DNA from: Anaerolineae bacterium
GTDB lineage: Bacteria; Chloroflexota; Anaerolineae; Aggregatilineales; Phototrophicaceae
Direction of reading: 5' to 3'
NCBI GenBank assembly: GCA_022843745.1
Contig: JALHNB010000007.1
Span: forward strand, 1 to 64,000
Length of the DNA: 64,000 nucleotides
Under the pieces are notes generated by a model. It was not told the origin of the DNA and searched no databases. It saw nothing but the letters and a program-made list of their open reading frames with translations. Position 1 is the first letter of the stretch. Every line of letters begins with the position of its first letter. Shown one piece after another: positions 46,508-56,041 of this stretch. The position numbers and the translations under genes are program-made.

Positions 46508-48065
46508 GAGTAAAGCAACCCGCATGACCCCACGCAATCCCATAACTCGCGGTTTTCTGGTCGCTGCCGGACTTGGCATCTGTGGCCTCGTTTTGATTCT
46601 GTCGGTGATCCGCCCCGCATCATCCTACGTCAATATTCAGGAGCGTGAAGCTTCGATTTTTTTTGAGGCCGACCCGCCGTATGTGACGCTGCCGGGGGAC
46701 TGCGTAACAGTGCGCTGGCGTGTTGAAAATATCCGCGAAATTTATGTCAATGAGCAGGCGCAGATCGGTGAGGGGCAGCGTCAGACCTGCCTCGAAACGT
46801 CGCCCATACTGCGCGTCAAATTTCAGGATGAGACCGAAGGCAGTTACACGCTGTCAGTCCCGACTTTGGTTATCAGCCCGCTATTCTGGCTGGGGTTGAT
46901 CTTGCTGATAGGGACGCTGCCCACAATTTTACGTCCTATTCTCAGTCCACTTGCGCCCGTTCTTAAGCGCGTGATCCAGTCGCCGACAGTCCGCGCCCTG
47001 CCGCAGAAGCTGGCATTAATAGCGTTTGGGATTTTGCTGGCGTGTGTCATGCTGGAAGTGGGGCTGCGTTTCTATTTTTTGCGCTACGGCTCGCAGGATG
47101 ATCGCATCAAATATCTGTATTCGCTGGAAGAAGTGCGTCAGCAAACGAACATCCTCGTGCCGATGCCCTATGTCAATTACATCCCATCGCCGGGATTCCC
47201 CGAACACAACAGCCTCGGCTATCGCGGGCCGGAAATCGAGATTCCCAGGCCGGAAAACATTTATCGGATTGTGGCGCTCGGCGGCTCAACGACTTACGGC
47301 TCGGCGACTAAGCCAGAGGATTCTTACCCGGCACAGCTTCAGAATATTTTGCGTGACCAATATGATTATGCCAATGTCGAGGTCATTAACGGCGGGATGG
47401 TCGGGTATTCGTCATGGGAGACGCTGGTCAGCTTCGAATTTCGTATCCTCGAACTCGAACCGGACATGATTATCCTCTACGACAGCGTAAACGACATTAT
47501 CCCGCGCGAGCAGATTTCGGTGGATTGCTATCGGGGGCATAACACGCTGCGTGGTCTGAACGGCACGAAAGGTTTTTGGGTCGAGCGTGACGATCCGTTT
47601 ATCCCCAGCGCGCTTTATCGCCTCGTCGCGGTCAATCTTGGCTGGATGCAAAATCCGCTGGTGCTGAATTCGTGGTTCGACCCACCGCAAGTTTCCTGCC
47701 AACTGGACGATTTGCCGCTGGACGAGCGGGTCGCCCAAAACCCGCCCATTTATTTCGAGCGAAATCTGCGTAATACGATTGCTCTGGCGCAGACGAATGA
47801 TGTCCAGCCCGTACTTTCGACGTGGGCGTATTATTTAGATCAGGATCGCCCCGAATATTGGCGTGAAGCCGTTGACGAGAATAACGAGATTATCCGGCAG
47901 TTAGCGGAGGAACGCGATGTGCCGATCTATGATCTGGCGCATAATTTGCCGCTGAATCGCGAGTTCTGGAGCGATGACGGTATCCATATGTACGCGCCGG
48001 GGACACTAGAGCAGGCGCAGGAGTATGCGGCATTTCTGGATGGTGCGGGTTTGCTGCCGAAATAG
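46506..48065 (+). CDS. Membrane-anchored SGNH/GDSL-type hydrolase
   Basis: A 519-residue protein with an N-terminal membrane helix (about 14-35), an Ig-like segment (about 45-115), two more hydrophobic helices (about 117-175), and a large SGNH hydrolase domain (about 235-515). The nucleophile region is IVALGGSTTYGSA, block II NGGMVGYSSWETL, block III YDSVNDI, and the catalytic Asp/His pair DDGIHMYAP near the end. The family includes acetyl-esterases acting on wall or exported polysaccharides. The start is uncertain: GTG 46485, ATG 46506 and ATG 46524 are all possible. Confidence 0.82.
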   Translation: MSKATRMTPRNPITRGFLVAAGLGICGLVLILSVIRPASSYVNIQEREASIFFEADPPYVTLPGDCVTVRWRVENIREIYVNEQAQIGEGQRQTCLETSPILRVKFQDETEGSYTLSVPTLVISPLFWLGLILLIGTLPTILRPILSPLAPVLKRVIQSPTVRALPQKLALIAFGILLACVMLEVGLRFYFLRYGSQDDRIKYLYSLEEVRQQTNILVPMPYVNYIPSPGFPEHNSLGYRGPEIEIPRPENIYRIVALGGSTTYGSATKPEDSYPAQLQNILRDQYDYANVEVINGGMVGYSSWETLVSFEFRILELEPDMIILYDSVNDIIPREQISVDCYRGHNTLRGLNGTKGFWVERDDPFIPSALYRLVAVNLGWMQNPLVLNSWFDPPQVSCQLDDLPLDERVAQNPPIYFERNLRNTIALAQTNDVQPVLSTWAYYLDQDRPEYWREAVDENNEIIRQLAEERDVPIYDLAHNLPLNREFWSDDGIHMYAPGTLEQAQEYAAFLDGAGLLPK

Positions 48066-48168
48066 ATTGGCAGGTCGAGTCGTTCCTCGTGTTTATGATC
48101 CCGTTGGCTATCTTCAGCCATGTTTATTGCCGTGTCCCATCATTACGCCGAAAACAGGTTCATGTGGT

Positions 48169-48187
48169 CGCAAGGCCTTGCGCCCCT
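48169..48187. repeat. CGCAAGGCCTTGCG palindrome followed by CCCCTAC
   Basis: A perfect 14-bp palindrome (48169-48182) then CCCCTAC, in the space between the SGNH gene and aspS. It has the same CGCCCCTAC-like end as the palindrome at 114 and lies 24 bases from another hairpin. Confidence 0.6.
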
Positions 48188-48210
48188 ACGAAAACGCCTA
48201 ATTTATTTGC

Positions 48211-48245
48211 GGGGCGCTGCGTGACCGAAGAGATCGCAGCGCCCC
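48211..48245. repeat. GGGGCGCTGCG hairpin
   Basis: GGGGCGCTGCG (48211-48221) pairs perfectly with CGCAGCGCCCC (48235-48245) around a 13-base loop. It belongs to the same dispersed palindrome family as those at 114 and 12132. It may also serve as a bidirectional terminator between convergent genes. Confidence 0.65.
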
Positions 48246-48317
48246 TATATTCCCACTTGGATATGGAACAATTGTTCTGTTCCAGAACAATGTTGGGATA
48301 AATTTGGGATATATGCC

Positions 48318-50123
48318 TTATTTTTTCTTTTCTTCCGGCGGGAGCTGGACGCGAATGTGCAGTTCTTCAAGCTGGTGAAGTTCGACTTCGGACGGCGCGT
48401 TGACCATCGCGTCGGTGGCCTGCTGAGTCTTGGGGAAGGCGATTACTTCGCGGATATTCGGTTCGCCCGCCAAAATCATCACGAGGCGATCAATGCCGGG
48501 GGCGATGCCGCCGTGTGGTGGAACGCCATATTCGAACGCTTCCAGCATATGCCCGAAACGCTCCTGGGCAAGCTCCATATCCTGACCGATAAGCCTCAGA
48601 ATTTTCTCTTGCAGTGCGCGGTCATGGATACGGATGCTGCCACCCGCCGCTTCATAGCCGTTGCAAACCAGATCGTACTGGTTGCTGCGTACCTTGCCGG
48701 GGTCGGTTTCCATCAGGTGAATATCTTCGCTCTTGGGCGAGGTAAACAGATGATGTGATGGATCCCAGCGCTTTTCGTCGGTATTCCACTCGACCAGCGG
48801 AAAGTCGATAATCCACGCGAAAGCGACGACATCGGGGTCAGCCAGCTTCAATTGGACAGCCAGATGACGGCGCAGGGCATCAACCACCGCGTAGACGACG
48901 GGGCGGGTGTCGGAAATGAACATCAGCAGGTCGCCCGGTTGGGCATTGACCTTCTCAAAAAGCTCAAGCTTCTGCTCGACGGTGAAAAATTTACCGATTG
49001 GCCCTTTGACTTCGCCGCCTTCGTCTTCCGGCATCGCGATCCACGCCAGACCTTTTGCGCCAGCAGACCGCGCGATGGTTTCGAGTTCTTCACCCTGTTT
49101 GCGCAGAGCTGTTCCGCTGAGAGCGCCCGCACCCGGTGCGCGAATCACTTTGACGGGCTTGCCGTCGGCGACATTGCTGACGAACACCGAGAAGCCACTT
49201 TTACCCGCCAGTTCGCTGACATCAATGGCTTCCAGATCGTAGCGCAGGTCGGGTTTGTCCGAGCCGTATTTTTCCATCGCCTCGTGAAAGGTCAGGCGTT
49301 TAAAGGGCTTAAAAAGCAGCTTTTTATCGGTGGCGATGGTTTCGACCAGTTCGGTCATCATGCCTTCGATAAGCTGCAAAATGTCCTCGCGCTCGACAAA
49401 GCTCATTTCGAGATCAAGCTGCGTGAATTCCGGCTGGCGATCTCCACGTTGATCCTCGTCGCGGAAACAGCGGGCAATCTGGAAATAGCGCTCATAGCCC
49501 GCCACCATCAGAAGCTGCTTGAACTGCTGCGGACTCTGTGTGAGGGCGAAAAATTTGCCGGGGTGAACGCGGCTGGGTACGAGATATTCACGCGCACCTT
49601 CAGGCGTTGATTTGAACAAAATAGGCGTTTCAATTTCGACAAAATTGCGCTTGTCGAGGTAATCGCGAATAAATTTGATGACACGGTGGCGCGTGATGAT
49701 ATTGTGCTGCATACGTGGTCGGCGCAGATCGAGGTAGCGGTACTTCATCCGCACACCTTCTTCGATGGTGTCTTCTTTGTTGATGTAAAACGGCGGTGTT
49801 TTGGATTCGTTGAGGACGACAATTTCGTCCGCGACGACCTCAATATCGCCCGTATCCAGGTCAGTATTCGATGTGCCTTCGGGGCGAACGCGAACGTGGC
49901 CCTTCACTTGTAAGACGTATTCATTGCGGGACTCGTTGGCGTTTCGATGCGCGTCCGGGGCGCTTTCTTTGTCAACGACTACCTGGGTGATGCCCCAGCG
50001 GTCACGCAAGTCGATGAAGATCAGCCCACCCTGATCGCGGCGGCGGTTGACCCATCCCGCCAAAACCGCTGGCTGCCCATCGTGGGCGGCTCGTAATTCG
50101 CCGCAGTTGTACGTCTTCAACAT
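48318..50123 (-). CDS. aspS: Aspartate-tRNA ligase
   Basis: A 601-residue class IIb synthetase charging tRNA-Asp. An OB-fold anticodon-binding domain (1-105; [20 protein letters not shown]) precedes the catalytic core, with class II motif 2 [20 protein letters not shown] (about 219-238) and motif 3 [20 protein letters not shown] (about 556-575). The bacterial-type GAD insertion fills about 280-420. Length is normal for the bacterial form. Whether it also charges tRNA-Asn (non-discriminating) cannot be told without gatCAB context. Confidence 0.96.
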   Translation of the reverse strand: MLKTYNCGELRAAHDGQPAVLAGWVNRRRDQGGLIFIDLRDRWGITQVVVDKESAPDAHRNANESRNEYVLQVKGHVRVRPEGTSNTDLDTGDIEVVADEIVVLNESKTPPFYINKEDTIEEGVRMKYRYLDLRRPRMQHNIITRHRVIKFIRDYLDKRNFVEIETPILFKSTPEGAREYLVPSRVHPGKFFALTQSPQQFKQLLMVAGYERYFQIARCFRDEDQRGDRQPEFTQLDLEMSFVEREDILQLIEGMMTELVETIATDKKLLFKPFKRLTFHEAMEKYGSDKPDLRYDLEAIDVSELAGKSGFSVFVSNVADGKPVKVIRAPGAGALSGTALRKQGEELETIARSAGAKGLAWIAMPEDEGGEVKGPIGKFFTVEQKLELFEKVNAQPGDLLMFISDTRPVVYAVVDALRRHLAVQLKLADPDVVAFAWIIDFPLVEWNTDEKRWDPSHHLFTSPKSEDIHLMETDPGKVRSNQYDLVCNGYEAAGGSIRIHDRALQEKILRLIGQDMELAQERFGHMLEAFEYGVPPHGGIAPGIDRLVMILAGEPNIREVIAFPKTQQATDAMVNAPSEVELHQLEELHIRVQLPPEEKKK

Positions 50124-50242
50124 GCTCTTTTGCTCCTAATGAGGTCTAAGTTCTCGGAGCAAAGGATAGCATGGTCAGGCATAGAAATAAATGGCGGGCT
50201 GTACGCAGAAACAAACGTGACTACATGGCGTTGGGAAACCTG

Positions 50243-50893
50243 CTACATGGCGTTCAGAAATCCGCCTGCTAGTTGACGATCCACCCAACGCGCCACAAAT
50301 GGATAGCGATAATCGCGCCTATTATAGGTTTCGATGGTGGCGATTGTGCCAAACAACAGCATCGCGAAAGGCAGGCCGACGGCGACCAGCAGCAGGGCGA
50401 TCCCGACCAGACCCCATACGGGAACCAGCACGAAGCCGATCAAGACAGCGATGGCGATAAGCGCCACAATCAGACCGACTACCCAGGCCGCACCACCGAT
50501 GACCAGCAGCGCCAACGCGCCCAATGTTCCGATTAACTGCAATACGAAGGCTTGCAGCGCGTGAAAGGCCACATAATCCGAGCGCTTGCGGAACATAAAA
50601 TAGACGACCAGCGGGATAAATACACTCACTGGAACGCTGAATCCGGCGGTCAAAAAGCCTGTGATAAACGTGATCCACACGCTGCCATGCGCGACGGCAG
50701 CCCACAGGCGTTCTTCGTCTGTGACGCGGAAGGTGCTGTAGCTGCGGGGCTTATCGCGCATTTTGGACTTGGTAATGGGCGGCCCGTAGTAACGTTCTTC
50801 ATACTCTTTAACGACGTTATCGTCGGTTTCGATTTCCGCCGTCGATAGGCGCGAAACGCGCTTGCTGTCGTCGTTGTTAAATTCATCTGACAT
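50243..50893 (-). CDS. DUF4870-like membrane protein
   Basis: A 216-residue membrane protein. A hydrophilic, charged N-terminus (1-60) is followed by ERLWAAVAHGSVWITFITGF, then YFMFRKRSDYVAFHALQAFV (about 96-115), the pattern of the DUF4870 family. About four helices follow. No catalytic motif is seen. It lies 120 bases upstream of aspS on the same strand. Confidence 0.8.
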   Translation of the reverse strand: MSDEFNNDDSKRVSRLSTAEIETDDNVVKEYEERYYGPPITKSKMRDKPRSYSTFRVTDEERLWAAVAHGSVWITFITGFLTAGFSVPVSVFIPLVVYFMFRKRSDYVAFHALQAFVLQLIGTLGALALLVIGGAAWVVGLIVALIAIAVLIGFVLVPVWGLVGIALLLVAVGLPFAMLLFGTIATIETYNRRDYRYPFVARWVDRQLAGGFLNAM

Positions 50894-51030
50894 GGGTCAA
50901 ATCCTTAACCGTGTTCGTGATTATCTTTGTTTTGTTAGTATACGCAATTCGGCGCAAGAGGTTTCAGAATTGGTGTCCGACTGTTATACTCTTGCCCCAT
51001 AACGGCTTACGATTGCTATAATTCTGCCTC

Positions 51031-51240
51031 ATGCTGAAGAAATCACTCACAAAACGACAGCTCGGACTCCTGCTTTTCATCGGCGGCGTGATTGGATTTA
51101 TCGGGATCATCGGCATTGACGTGCTGGATGTCGGACGCGAAGGCGGAATTGGCCCGGCGCAGCGGATCGCACTCGGCCTGATGGTCGCGCTGGCGCTCAT
51201 CGGCCTGACACTCATCCCCATGAAAGACACGCCTGCATGA
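51031..51240 (+). CDS. Small two-helix membrane protein, unknown
   Basis: A 69-residue protein with two hydrophobic helices (about 10-28 and 44-62) joined by a polar loop (DVGREGGIGPAQR). No family was recognised. It is 28 bases upstream of the glycosyltransferase-like gene in the same direction, so coexpression is likely. Confidence 0.55.
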   Translation: MLKKSLTKRQLGLLLFIGGVIGFIGIIGIDVLDVGREGGIGPAQRIALGLMVALALIGLTLIPMKDTPA

Positions 51241-51268
51241 GATATAACCCCATGAAGGATACCCCGGC

Positions 51269-52900
51269 ATGATCCAGGCAGCAGCCAAGACCGAAAATAC
51301 ACAGTCGGCACTCATCTCCGTGAACCGTATTTTGATGGCCGCCGCGCTCGTTATTTTATTTTTCTATTTTGTGGTCTATGTCGTCTATGCCGCCAATCTG
51401 ATTCAGTTCCCGTTTGATTATGACCAGGGCGAAGGCTTTGAACTGGTGGACACGATTTTGTTCAGCCAGGGAAAATGGCCGTATCTTGATACTAATGTTT
51501 ACCCGTTCTATTCGAGCAATTATCCGCCGTTGTTCCACGTCATTGCTGCGCCGTTCGTCTGGTTTTTCGGCCCGGCCTATTGGTATGGGCGGTTGCTCGG
51601 TTTTCTCGGAACCCTGGTTACGGCATGGGCGATTGGTTACGCCGTTTATCGCGATGGTCAGCATAAACTGGTCGCGATTTTGTCCGGGCTGGCGTTTTTG
51701 GCCTCGAACACGGTGTATCACATTGGGCCGCTGTTTCGCCAGCATATGTCGATGGTGATGTTCGAGATGTTAGCCGTGCTGATGCTGGCACATGCCAATG
51801 AAATTGTCGATAAACAAAAACGGCGGCGAGCGTTCATCGCGGGAATCGTGTTTATCATCGCGGCGGGCTATACCAAACAGCTTGCTTATGCGACGGCGAT
51901 TGCTGCGTTGGCGTTTCTGTTCATTCGCAACCCACGCCGGGGCATTATTTCCGCGCTGATTTTGGCGTTAGTGGGTGGCGCGATTTTCGTGGGCATCAAT
52001 GTGGCGACCAACGGGCAGTGGTGGTTGCAAACGGTTGCCGCTAACGTCAATGATTTTTACCCTGACCAGACGATGGGGTTATTTCGCTTATGGTTTGGTC
52101 TGCACGGATTTTTGTTGATTCCGGCGGTTCTATACGTCATCTACGAATTCTATTTTGACCGACTTTCGATCTACAGCTTATGGTTTGTCGCGGCGACGGC
52201 TAACAGCATTTTGTCCGGCAAGTGGGGCGCGGGTGACAGCTATTTCGCGACGGCGATTGCCGCGATGTGCGTTCTCAGCGGGCTTTTTGCCGCGCGGACG
52301 TTGACCGGACAATGGCATTTCGCACCGAATTATCTGACGCGATTTCTGATTAACCCATTTCGGCGGTTCGCGCCGCTGTTGATGAGCGCCGGATTCGTCA
52401 TCATTCCGCTGTTGTATATTGGTTATGGGCGGGCAGTGCTGCATATGCCGACAACAGGTGCAGTTTTCGAGCCACTCTCGCAAATTTTAGGCATCGAGGC
52501 CAACGCGCGGAATGGATTTTACGATTCCGCTGGACGCATCGCGGGTGGATATGCCGACATCGGGCATCTGACGACACAAGCCGATATTGACGGCGGAAAC
52601 GCGATTGTTGATCTGGTCAAATCGACGGATAAGCCCGTTTTGAGCGAAGAGGCGGCGTTTAATCTGCTGGCGGGCAAAGAAGTGATTACGAACCCGACTC
52701 AGCTTTTGAATCTCGCCAATAACGAGAGCTACGATGGCAGCGCTTTGATCGCGATGATCGAAAATCAGGAATTTGGCCTCATCGTTCTCCGCGCCCAGTT
52801 CTATCCGCCTGCGATTTTACGCGCGATTGGGGACGCTTACTCGCACGAAGAAGAAGTGGCGATGAACGGGTTTAACTATATCATTTTGCGTCCGAAGTGA
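51269..52900 (+). CDS. GT-C type membrane glycosyltransferase-like protein
   Basis: A 543-residue polytopic membrane protein. After the first helix (about 22-45) an extracytoplasmic loop carries the acidic motif FDYDQGEGFE (about 49-58), in the place where GT-C enzymes (ArnT/PMT/GT39-like) hold their catalytic Asp. The following YPPLFHVIAAPF segment and about ten more helices support this family, which uses polyprenyl-phosphate sugars. A soluble C-terminal part (about 400-543) follows. The sugar and acceptor are unknown. Confidence 0.75.
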   Translation: MIQAAAKTENTQSALISVNRILMAAALVILFFYFVVYVVYAANLIQFPFDYDQGEGFELVDTILFSQGKWPYLDTNVYPFYSSNYPPLFHVIAAPFVWFFGPAYWYGRLLGFLGTLVTAWAIGYAVYRDGQHKLVAILSGLAFLASNTVYHIGPLFRQHMSMVMFEMLAVLMLAHANEIVDKQKRRRAFIAGIVFIIAAGYTKQLAYATAIAALAFLFIRNPRRGIISALILALVGGAIFVGINVATNGQWWLQTVAANVNDFYPDQTMGLFRLWFGLHGFLLIPAVLYVIYEFYFDRLSIYSLWFVAATANSILSGKWGAGDSYFATAIAAMCVLSGLFAARTLTGQWHFAPNYLTRFLINPFRRFAPLLMSAGFVIIPLLYIGYGRAVLHMPTTGAVFEPLSQILGIEANARNGFYDSAGRIAGGYADIGHLTTQADIDGGNAIVDLVKSTDKPVLSEEAAFNLLAGKEVITNPTQLLNLANNESYDGSALIAMIENQEFGLIVLRAQFYPPAILRAIGDAYSHEEEVAMNGFNYIILRPK

Positions 52901-52907
52901 AATTCAT

Positions 52908-52983
52908 TTTGAACCACAGAGACATAGAGGACACAGAGAAAATTTACATTCCTCTGTGAACTTTGTGCCTCTGTGGTTCAAAC
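52908..52983. repeat. Long inverted repeat with ACCACAGAG/CTCTGTGGT arms
   Basis: TTTGAACCACAGAG... on the left faces ...CTCTGTGGTTCAAA on the right, with internal GACATAGAGGACACAGAG and CTCTGTGAACTTTGTGCC also complementary apart from small mismatches. It fills the whole gap between two convergent genes. The sequence type is a known dispersed bacterial intergenic repeat. Confidence 0.75.
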
Positions 52984-52985
52984 TC

Positions 52986-54080
52986 TTAATTGAGCAAATT
53001 CCTATCGAAGAATGACACCATGCGCTCGGTGTATTCCTGGGGATCTGCCAGGAAGCCGCTGATGTGACTATCATCCGGCAGTTCCCATAGCTCGGCACTT
53101 TCCCCCGCAACGTTGTAATATTCGCGGCCTAAACATTGCTCGATCTCGCGGCCAGCGGTGATGAAAAAAATCGGGCGCGGCGCGATTTGCGGGAGCAGTG
53201 TTTTGAAGGGCGGGGCAGCCGGAATGCCACTGAACATTTCCATGCCCCGATCAAGCATCCAGTAAAGTGGTGACATCAGTCCCCAGATGGGTCGATACTG
53301 CGGCGGAACGGGGTCAACAATATCTTCGCGGCTGTTCGCGCCCAGACCATCGGCGATAATCGCTTTGACTGCTTCGGTTGTCACCGCGCCATTGATAATG
53401 GTGTTCGCGCCTGCCGAAAAGCCGATTGCGCCGATACGCACCGGGTCAACATCGTCGCGATTTTGGAGAAAATCGACGGCAGCGGGAATGTCGAGTCTGC
53501 CTTCCCATCCACCAGTTGATTTATCGCCGCTGCTTTCACCCTGGGCGCGTAAATCCAGCGCCAGAACGCCGTAACCATGTTGTATCAATGCCTGCGCGTG
53601 ATAGATAACCTGAGTGCGGTTGCCGTTGTAACCGTGAAGCGCGATGATCGACGCGCCGTTTTGCGAGGGGAAATACCAGCCTGCCAGAGTCACGCCATCA
53701 GCCGTCGGGATGCTCACGTTTTCGTAAGTTAAGCCCAGATCGGCGGGGTCAATCGTGACCGGAAAACGCACCGGAAATACGCTGAAACGGGCTGCATAAA
53801 GTGGCACAAAGATAAATACGGTGATGATGGCTTCGAACAGCACGAGCATTATCAGACGGCGGTTGTAGATGCGCTGACGATGCTGGACACGGCTGAAGAT
53901 TGCATCTGTTGCCCTTCCCATCACCAATCCGAACAGAACACCGCCCACGAGCCACGCGGGAATGCTGCGCGACGGGATGCCGAATGCCGCGCCAATAATT
54001 CCACAAACAATGAGATTGGCGATGGTCGGTTTGCTGATCGAAATACGCTTTGTTGGCTGAAGTTTGATTGCACTTTCCAC
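52986..54080 (-). CDS. Alpha/beta hydrolase with N-terminal membrane helices
   Basis: A 364-residue protein. Two hydrophobic N-terminal helices (about 22-60 and 75-100) anchor an alpha/beta hydrolase domain (about 130-364). The oxyanion strand ends IIALHGYNGN, the nucleophile elbow is GAIGFSAGANT (about 218-228), and the C-terminal catalytic His is likely in LPDDSHISGF (about 338-347). The domain is exported if the helices insert in the usual way. Esterase or peptidase activity is likely; substrate unknown. Confidence 0.85.
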   Translation of the reverse strand: MESAIKLQPTKRISISKPTIANLIVCGIIGAAFGIPSRSIPAWLVGGVLFGLVMGRATDAIFSRVQHRQRIYNRRLIMLVLFEAIITVFIFVPLYAARFSVFPVRFPVTIDPADLGLTYENVSIPTADGVTLAGWYFPSQNGASIIALHGYNGNRTQVIYHAQALIQHGYGVLALDLRAQGESSGDKSTGGWEGRLDIPAAVDFLQNRDDVDPVRIGAIGFSAGANTIINGAVTTEAVKAIIADGLGANSREDIVDPVPPQYRPIWGLMSPLYWMLDRGMEMFSGIPAAPPFKTLLPQIAPRPIFFITAGREIEQCLGREYYNVAGESAELWELPDDSHISGFLADPQEYTERMVSFFDRNLLN

Positions 54081-54157
54081 AATTCACCTTTCAAAATGGT
54101 TTACGAAGCCCAATACGAGATTGGGTGTGGAACGTTCAAAATTGATAAACGAACTTC

Positions 54158-54186
54158 TTGACAAGCCGCGCGTTTCTCGTTAGTAT
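54158..54186 (+). promoter_or_regulatory. Promoter of the trp operon
   Basis: Consensus TTGACA (54158-54163), a 17-bp spacer and TAGTAT (54181-54186); transcription should begin near 54193 and read straight into the T-box leader. Confidence 0.8.
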
Positions 54187-54192
54187 CGTTTT

Positions 54193-54485
54193 CAATGTAA
54201 TAACTTTTCAAAAACGTTGATCTGGAAAAGTACACATCAAAGCGATGTTCAGAGAGCCACCGGTTGCTGTGAAGGTGGCACAAGCGCAGATGGGGAATGG
54301 GCCAGGGAGTTGCGCGGGCGAAGTCATAGTAGCCCAAGCCGGAGGGCGCACCGTTACCAAAGCGCAGGATATCGGCTTATTGCCCGTATCTGATTGAGCG
54401 CTTGTGGCCTATGGGCCGCGAGAACCAAGGTGGCACCGCGGGAATCCCTTCTCGTCCTTGTATGGACGTAGGGATTCTTTTTATT
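54193..54485 (+). promoter_or_regulatory. T-box riboswitch (tRNA-Trp) controlling the trp operon
   Basis: The leader carries the T-box core AAGGTGGCACCGCGG (54427-54441). A terminator overlaps it: GAATCCC 54442-54448, GGGATTC 54471-54477, then TTTTT. Stem I shows the conserved AGAGAG...GGTTGCTGTGAA distal elements (54251-54272) and a specifier loop GAATGGG whose triplet TGG at 54298-54300 codes for Trp. Uncharged tRNA-Trp pairing with TGG and with the T-box bulge would favour the antiterminator and allow transcription of trpE and the following genes. Confidence 0.92.
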
Positions 54486-54508
54486 TGTGGTGTTGAGGAG
54501 AGCAAATA

Positions 54509-56029
54509 ATGGCTTTTTCACCTGCCGCTCCGCGTACCCGCACGAGCGCCAAGCCAAGCCGAGCCGAAGTTCGCAAGCTGTTTGAGCAGGGCGATCTGGT
54601 TCCGGTCTACCGCACAATGCTGGCTGATCTCGAAACGCCAGTGTCCGTTTATCTCAAATTATCCCAACTCGGCGATCATTCTTTTTTGCTCGAAAGCGTT
54701 GAAGGCGGCGAACAGGTCGGACGCTATTCGTTTTTGGGCGTTAATCCTAAAGGCGTGGTGACGGTCAAGGATAATGTCGTCACGCGCGTCATTCATGGCG
54801 AGAAGACCACACGCACACTTGAAGGACGCGAAAATCCGCTGCTGGCGGTCAAGGATGAGTTCAGCCGGGTCAACCCGGTCAAAATCGAAGGTCTGCCGCG
54901 TTTTGTCGGCGGTGCAGTCGGTTTTATGAGCTATGATGTGGTGCGCTATTTCGAACGCCTGCCCGATACGGCCTCCAAAGACCTCGATGTGCCGGACGCG
55001 GCGTTTTTGCTGCCGGATACGCTGGTGATTTTCGACCACGCCAAGCATCAGCTTATTCTGCTGGCGAACGCGCATAATACAGGCGACCCGGACGCGGCCT
55101 ATGATGACGCGCTCTACCGTATCGACCAGATGATGGATGTGCTGCGCAGGCCGCTGCCCTATATCCCCGAAAGCGGTCATCCACTCAACGAAGAAATTAA
55201 ATCGAATGTTTCCCGTGAACAGTATGAGGAAAATGTCCGTGCGGCGAAGGAATACATCGCCGCTGGCGATGCCTTCCAGATCGTCCTTTCGCAACGACTC
55301 AGCCGCCGGACGAGCGCACAGCCCTTGACGATTTACCGCGCGTTACGGGCGTTAAACCCCTCACCGTATATGTTTTATCTGCGATTTGGTGATGACCTGA
55401 CGCTGATGGGCGCATCGCCGGAAATGATGGTGCGGCTTGAGGACGGCGTGGCAACCGTGCGGCCTATCGCCGGGACACGTCCGCGCGGTGTGACCGATGA
55501 AGAAGATGCAAAACTGGCTGAAGAACTCATGTCTGATCCTAAAGAACGCGCTGAACACGTCATGCTCGTTGATCTGGGACGCAACGATCTGGGCCGAGTC
55601 TGCAAATATGGCACAGTCAAAGTACCGAAGATGATGTATGTCGAGCGTTATTCGCATGTGATGCACATCGTCAGCCAGGTTGAGGGGCAGCTTAACCCGA
55701 ACATGGATGCGTTTGATCTGTTGGCGGCGACCTTTCCGGCTGGCACACTCAGCGGTGCGCCGAAATTTCGGGCGATGGAAATTATCGAAGAACTTGAAGG
55801 TACACGCCGGGGATTATATGGCGGCGCCGTTGGTTACTTCAGCTTCGATGGCTCGATGGATACCTGTATCACCATTCGTGCGCTGCTGATGCAGGACGAC
55901 ACCGTTTATATCCAGGCGGGCGCGGGCATCGTCGCCGACAGCGACCCCGGCAAGGAATACGAAGAATCATTGAATAAAGCACGTGCGGTATCGACTGCGA
56001 TTCGCCAGGCCGAAGAAGGCTTGAGCTAG
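54509..56029 (+). CDS. trpE: Anthranilate synthase component I
   Basis: A 506-residue chorismate-using enzyme that makes anthranilate with TrpG as glutaminase. The N-terminus keeps the tryptophan feedback region (FLLESVEGGEQVGRYSFLG, about 57-75). The catalytic half has AFQIVLSQRLSRR, the GTRPRGVTDEEDAKLAEEL segment and AGTLSGAPKFRAMEIIEELE, all typical of TrpE. GAGGAG precedes the ATG. It is the first gene after the T-box leader. Confidence 0.96.
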   Translation: MAFSPAAPRTRTSAKPSRAEVRKLFEQGDLVPVYRTMLADLETPVSVYLKLSQLGDHSFLLESVEGGEQVGRYSFLGVNPKGVVTVKDNVVTRVIHGEKTTRTLEGRENPLLAVKDEFSRVNPVKIEGLPRFVGGAVGFMSYDVVRYFERLPDTASKDLDVPDAAFLLPDTLVIFDHAKHQLILLANAHNTGDPDAAYDDALYRIDQMMDVLRRPLPYIPESGHPLNEEIKSNVSREQYEENVRAAKEYIAAGDAFQIVLSQRLSRRTSAQPLTIYRALRALNPSPYMFYLRFGDDLTLMGASPEMMVRLEDGVATVRPIAGTRPRGVTDEEDAKLAEELMSDPKERAEHVMLVDLGRNDLGRVCKYGTVKVPKMMYVERYSHVMHIVSQVEGQLNPNMDAFDLLAATFPAGTLSGAPKFRAMEIIEELEGTRRGLYGGAVGYFSFDGSMDTCITIRALLMQDDTVYIQAGAGIVADSDPGKEYEESLNKARAVSTAIRQAEEGLS

Positions 56030-56041
56030 AAAGGGGATTTT

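Noticed and set aside
48852-49610. 252-codon open frame opposite aspS
   Set aside because: aspS is certain in this region, with class II motifs; the opposite frame is a shadow caused by codon bias.
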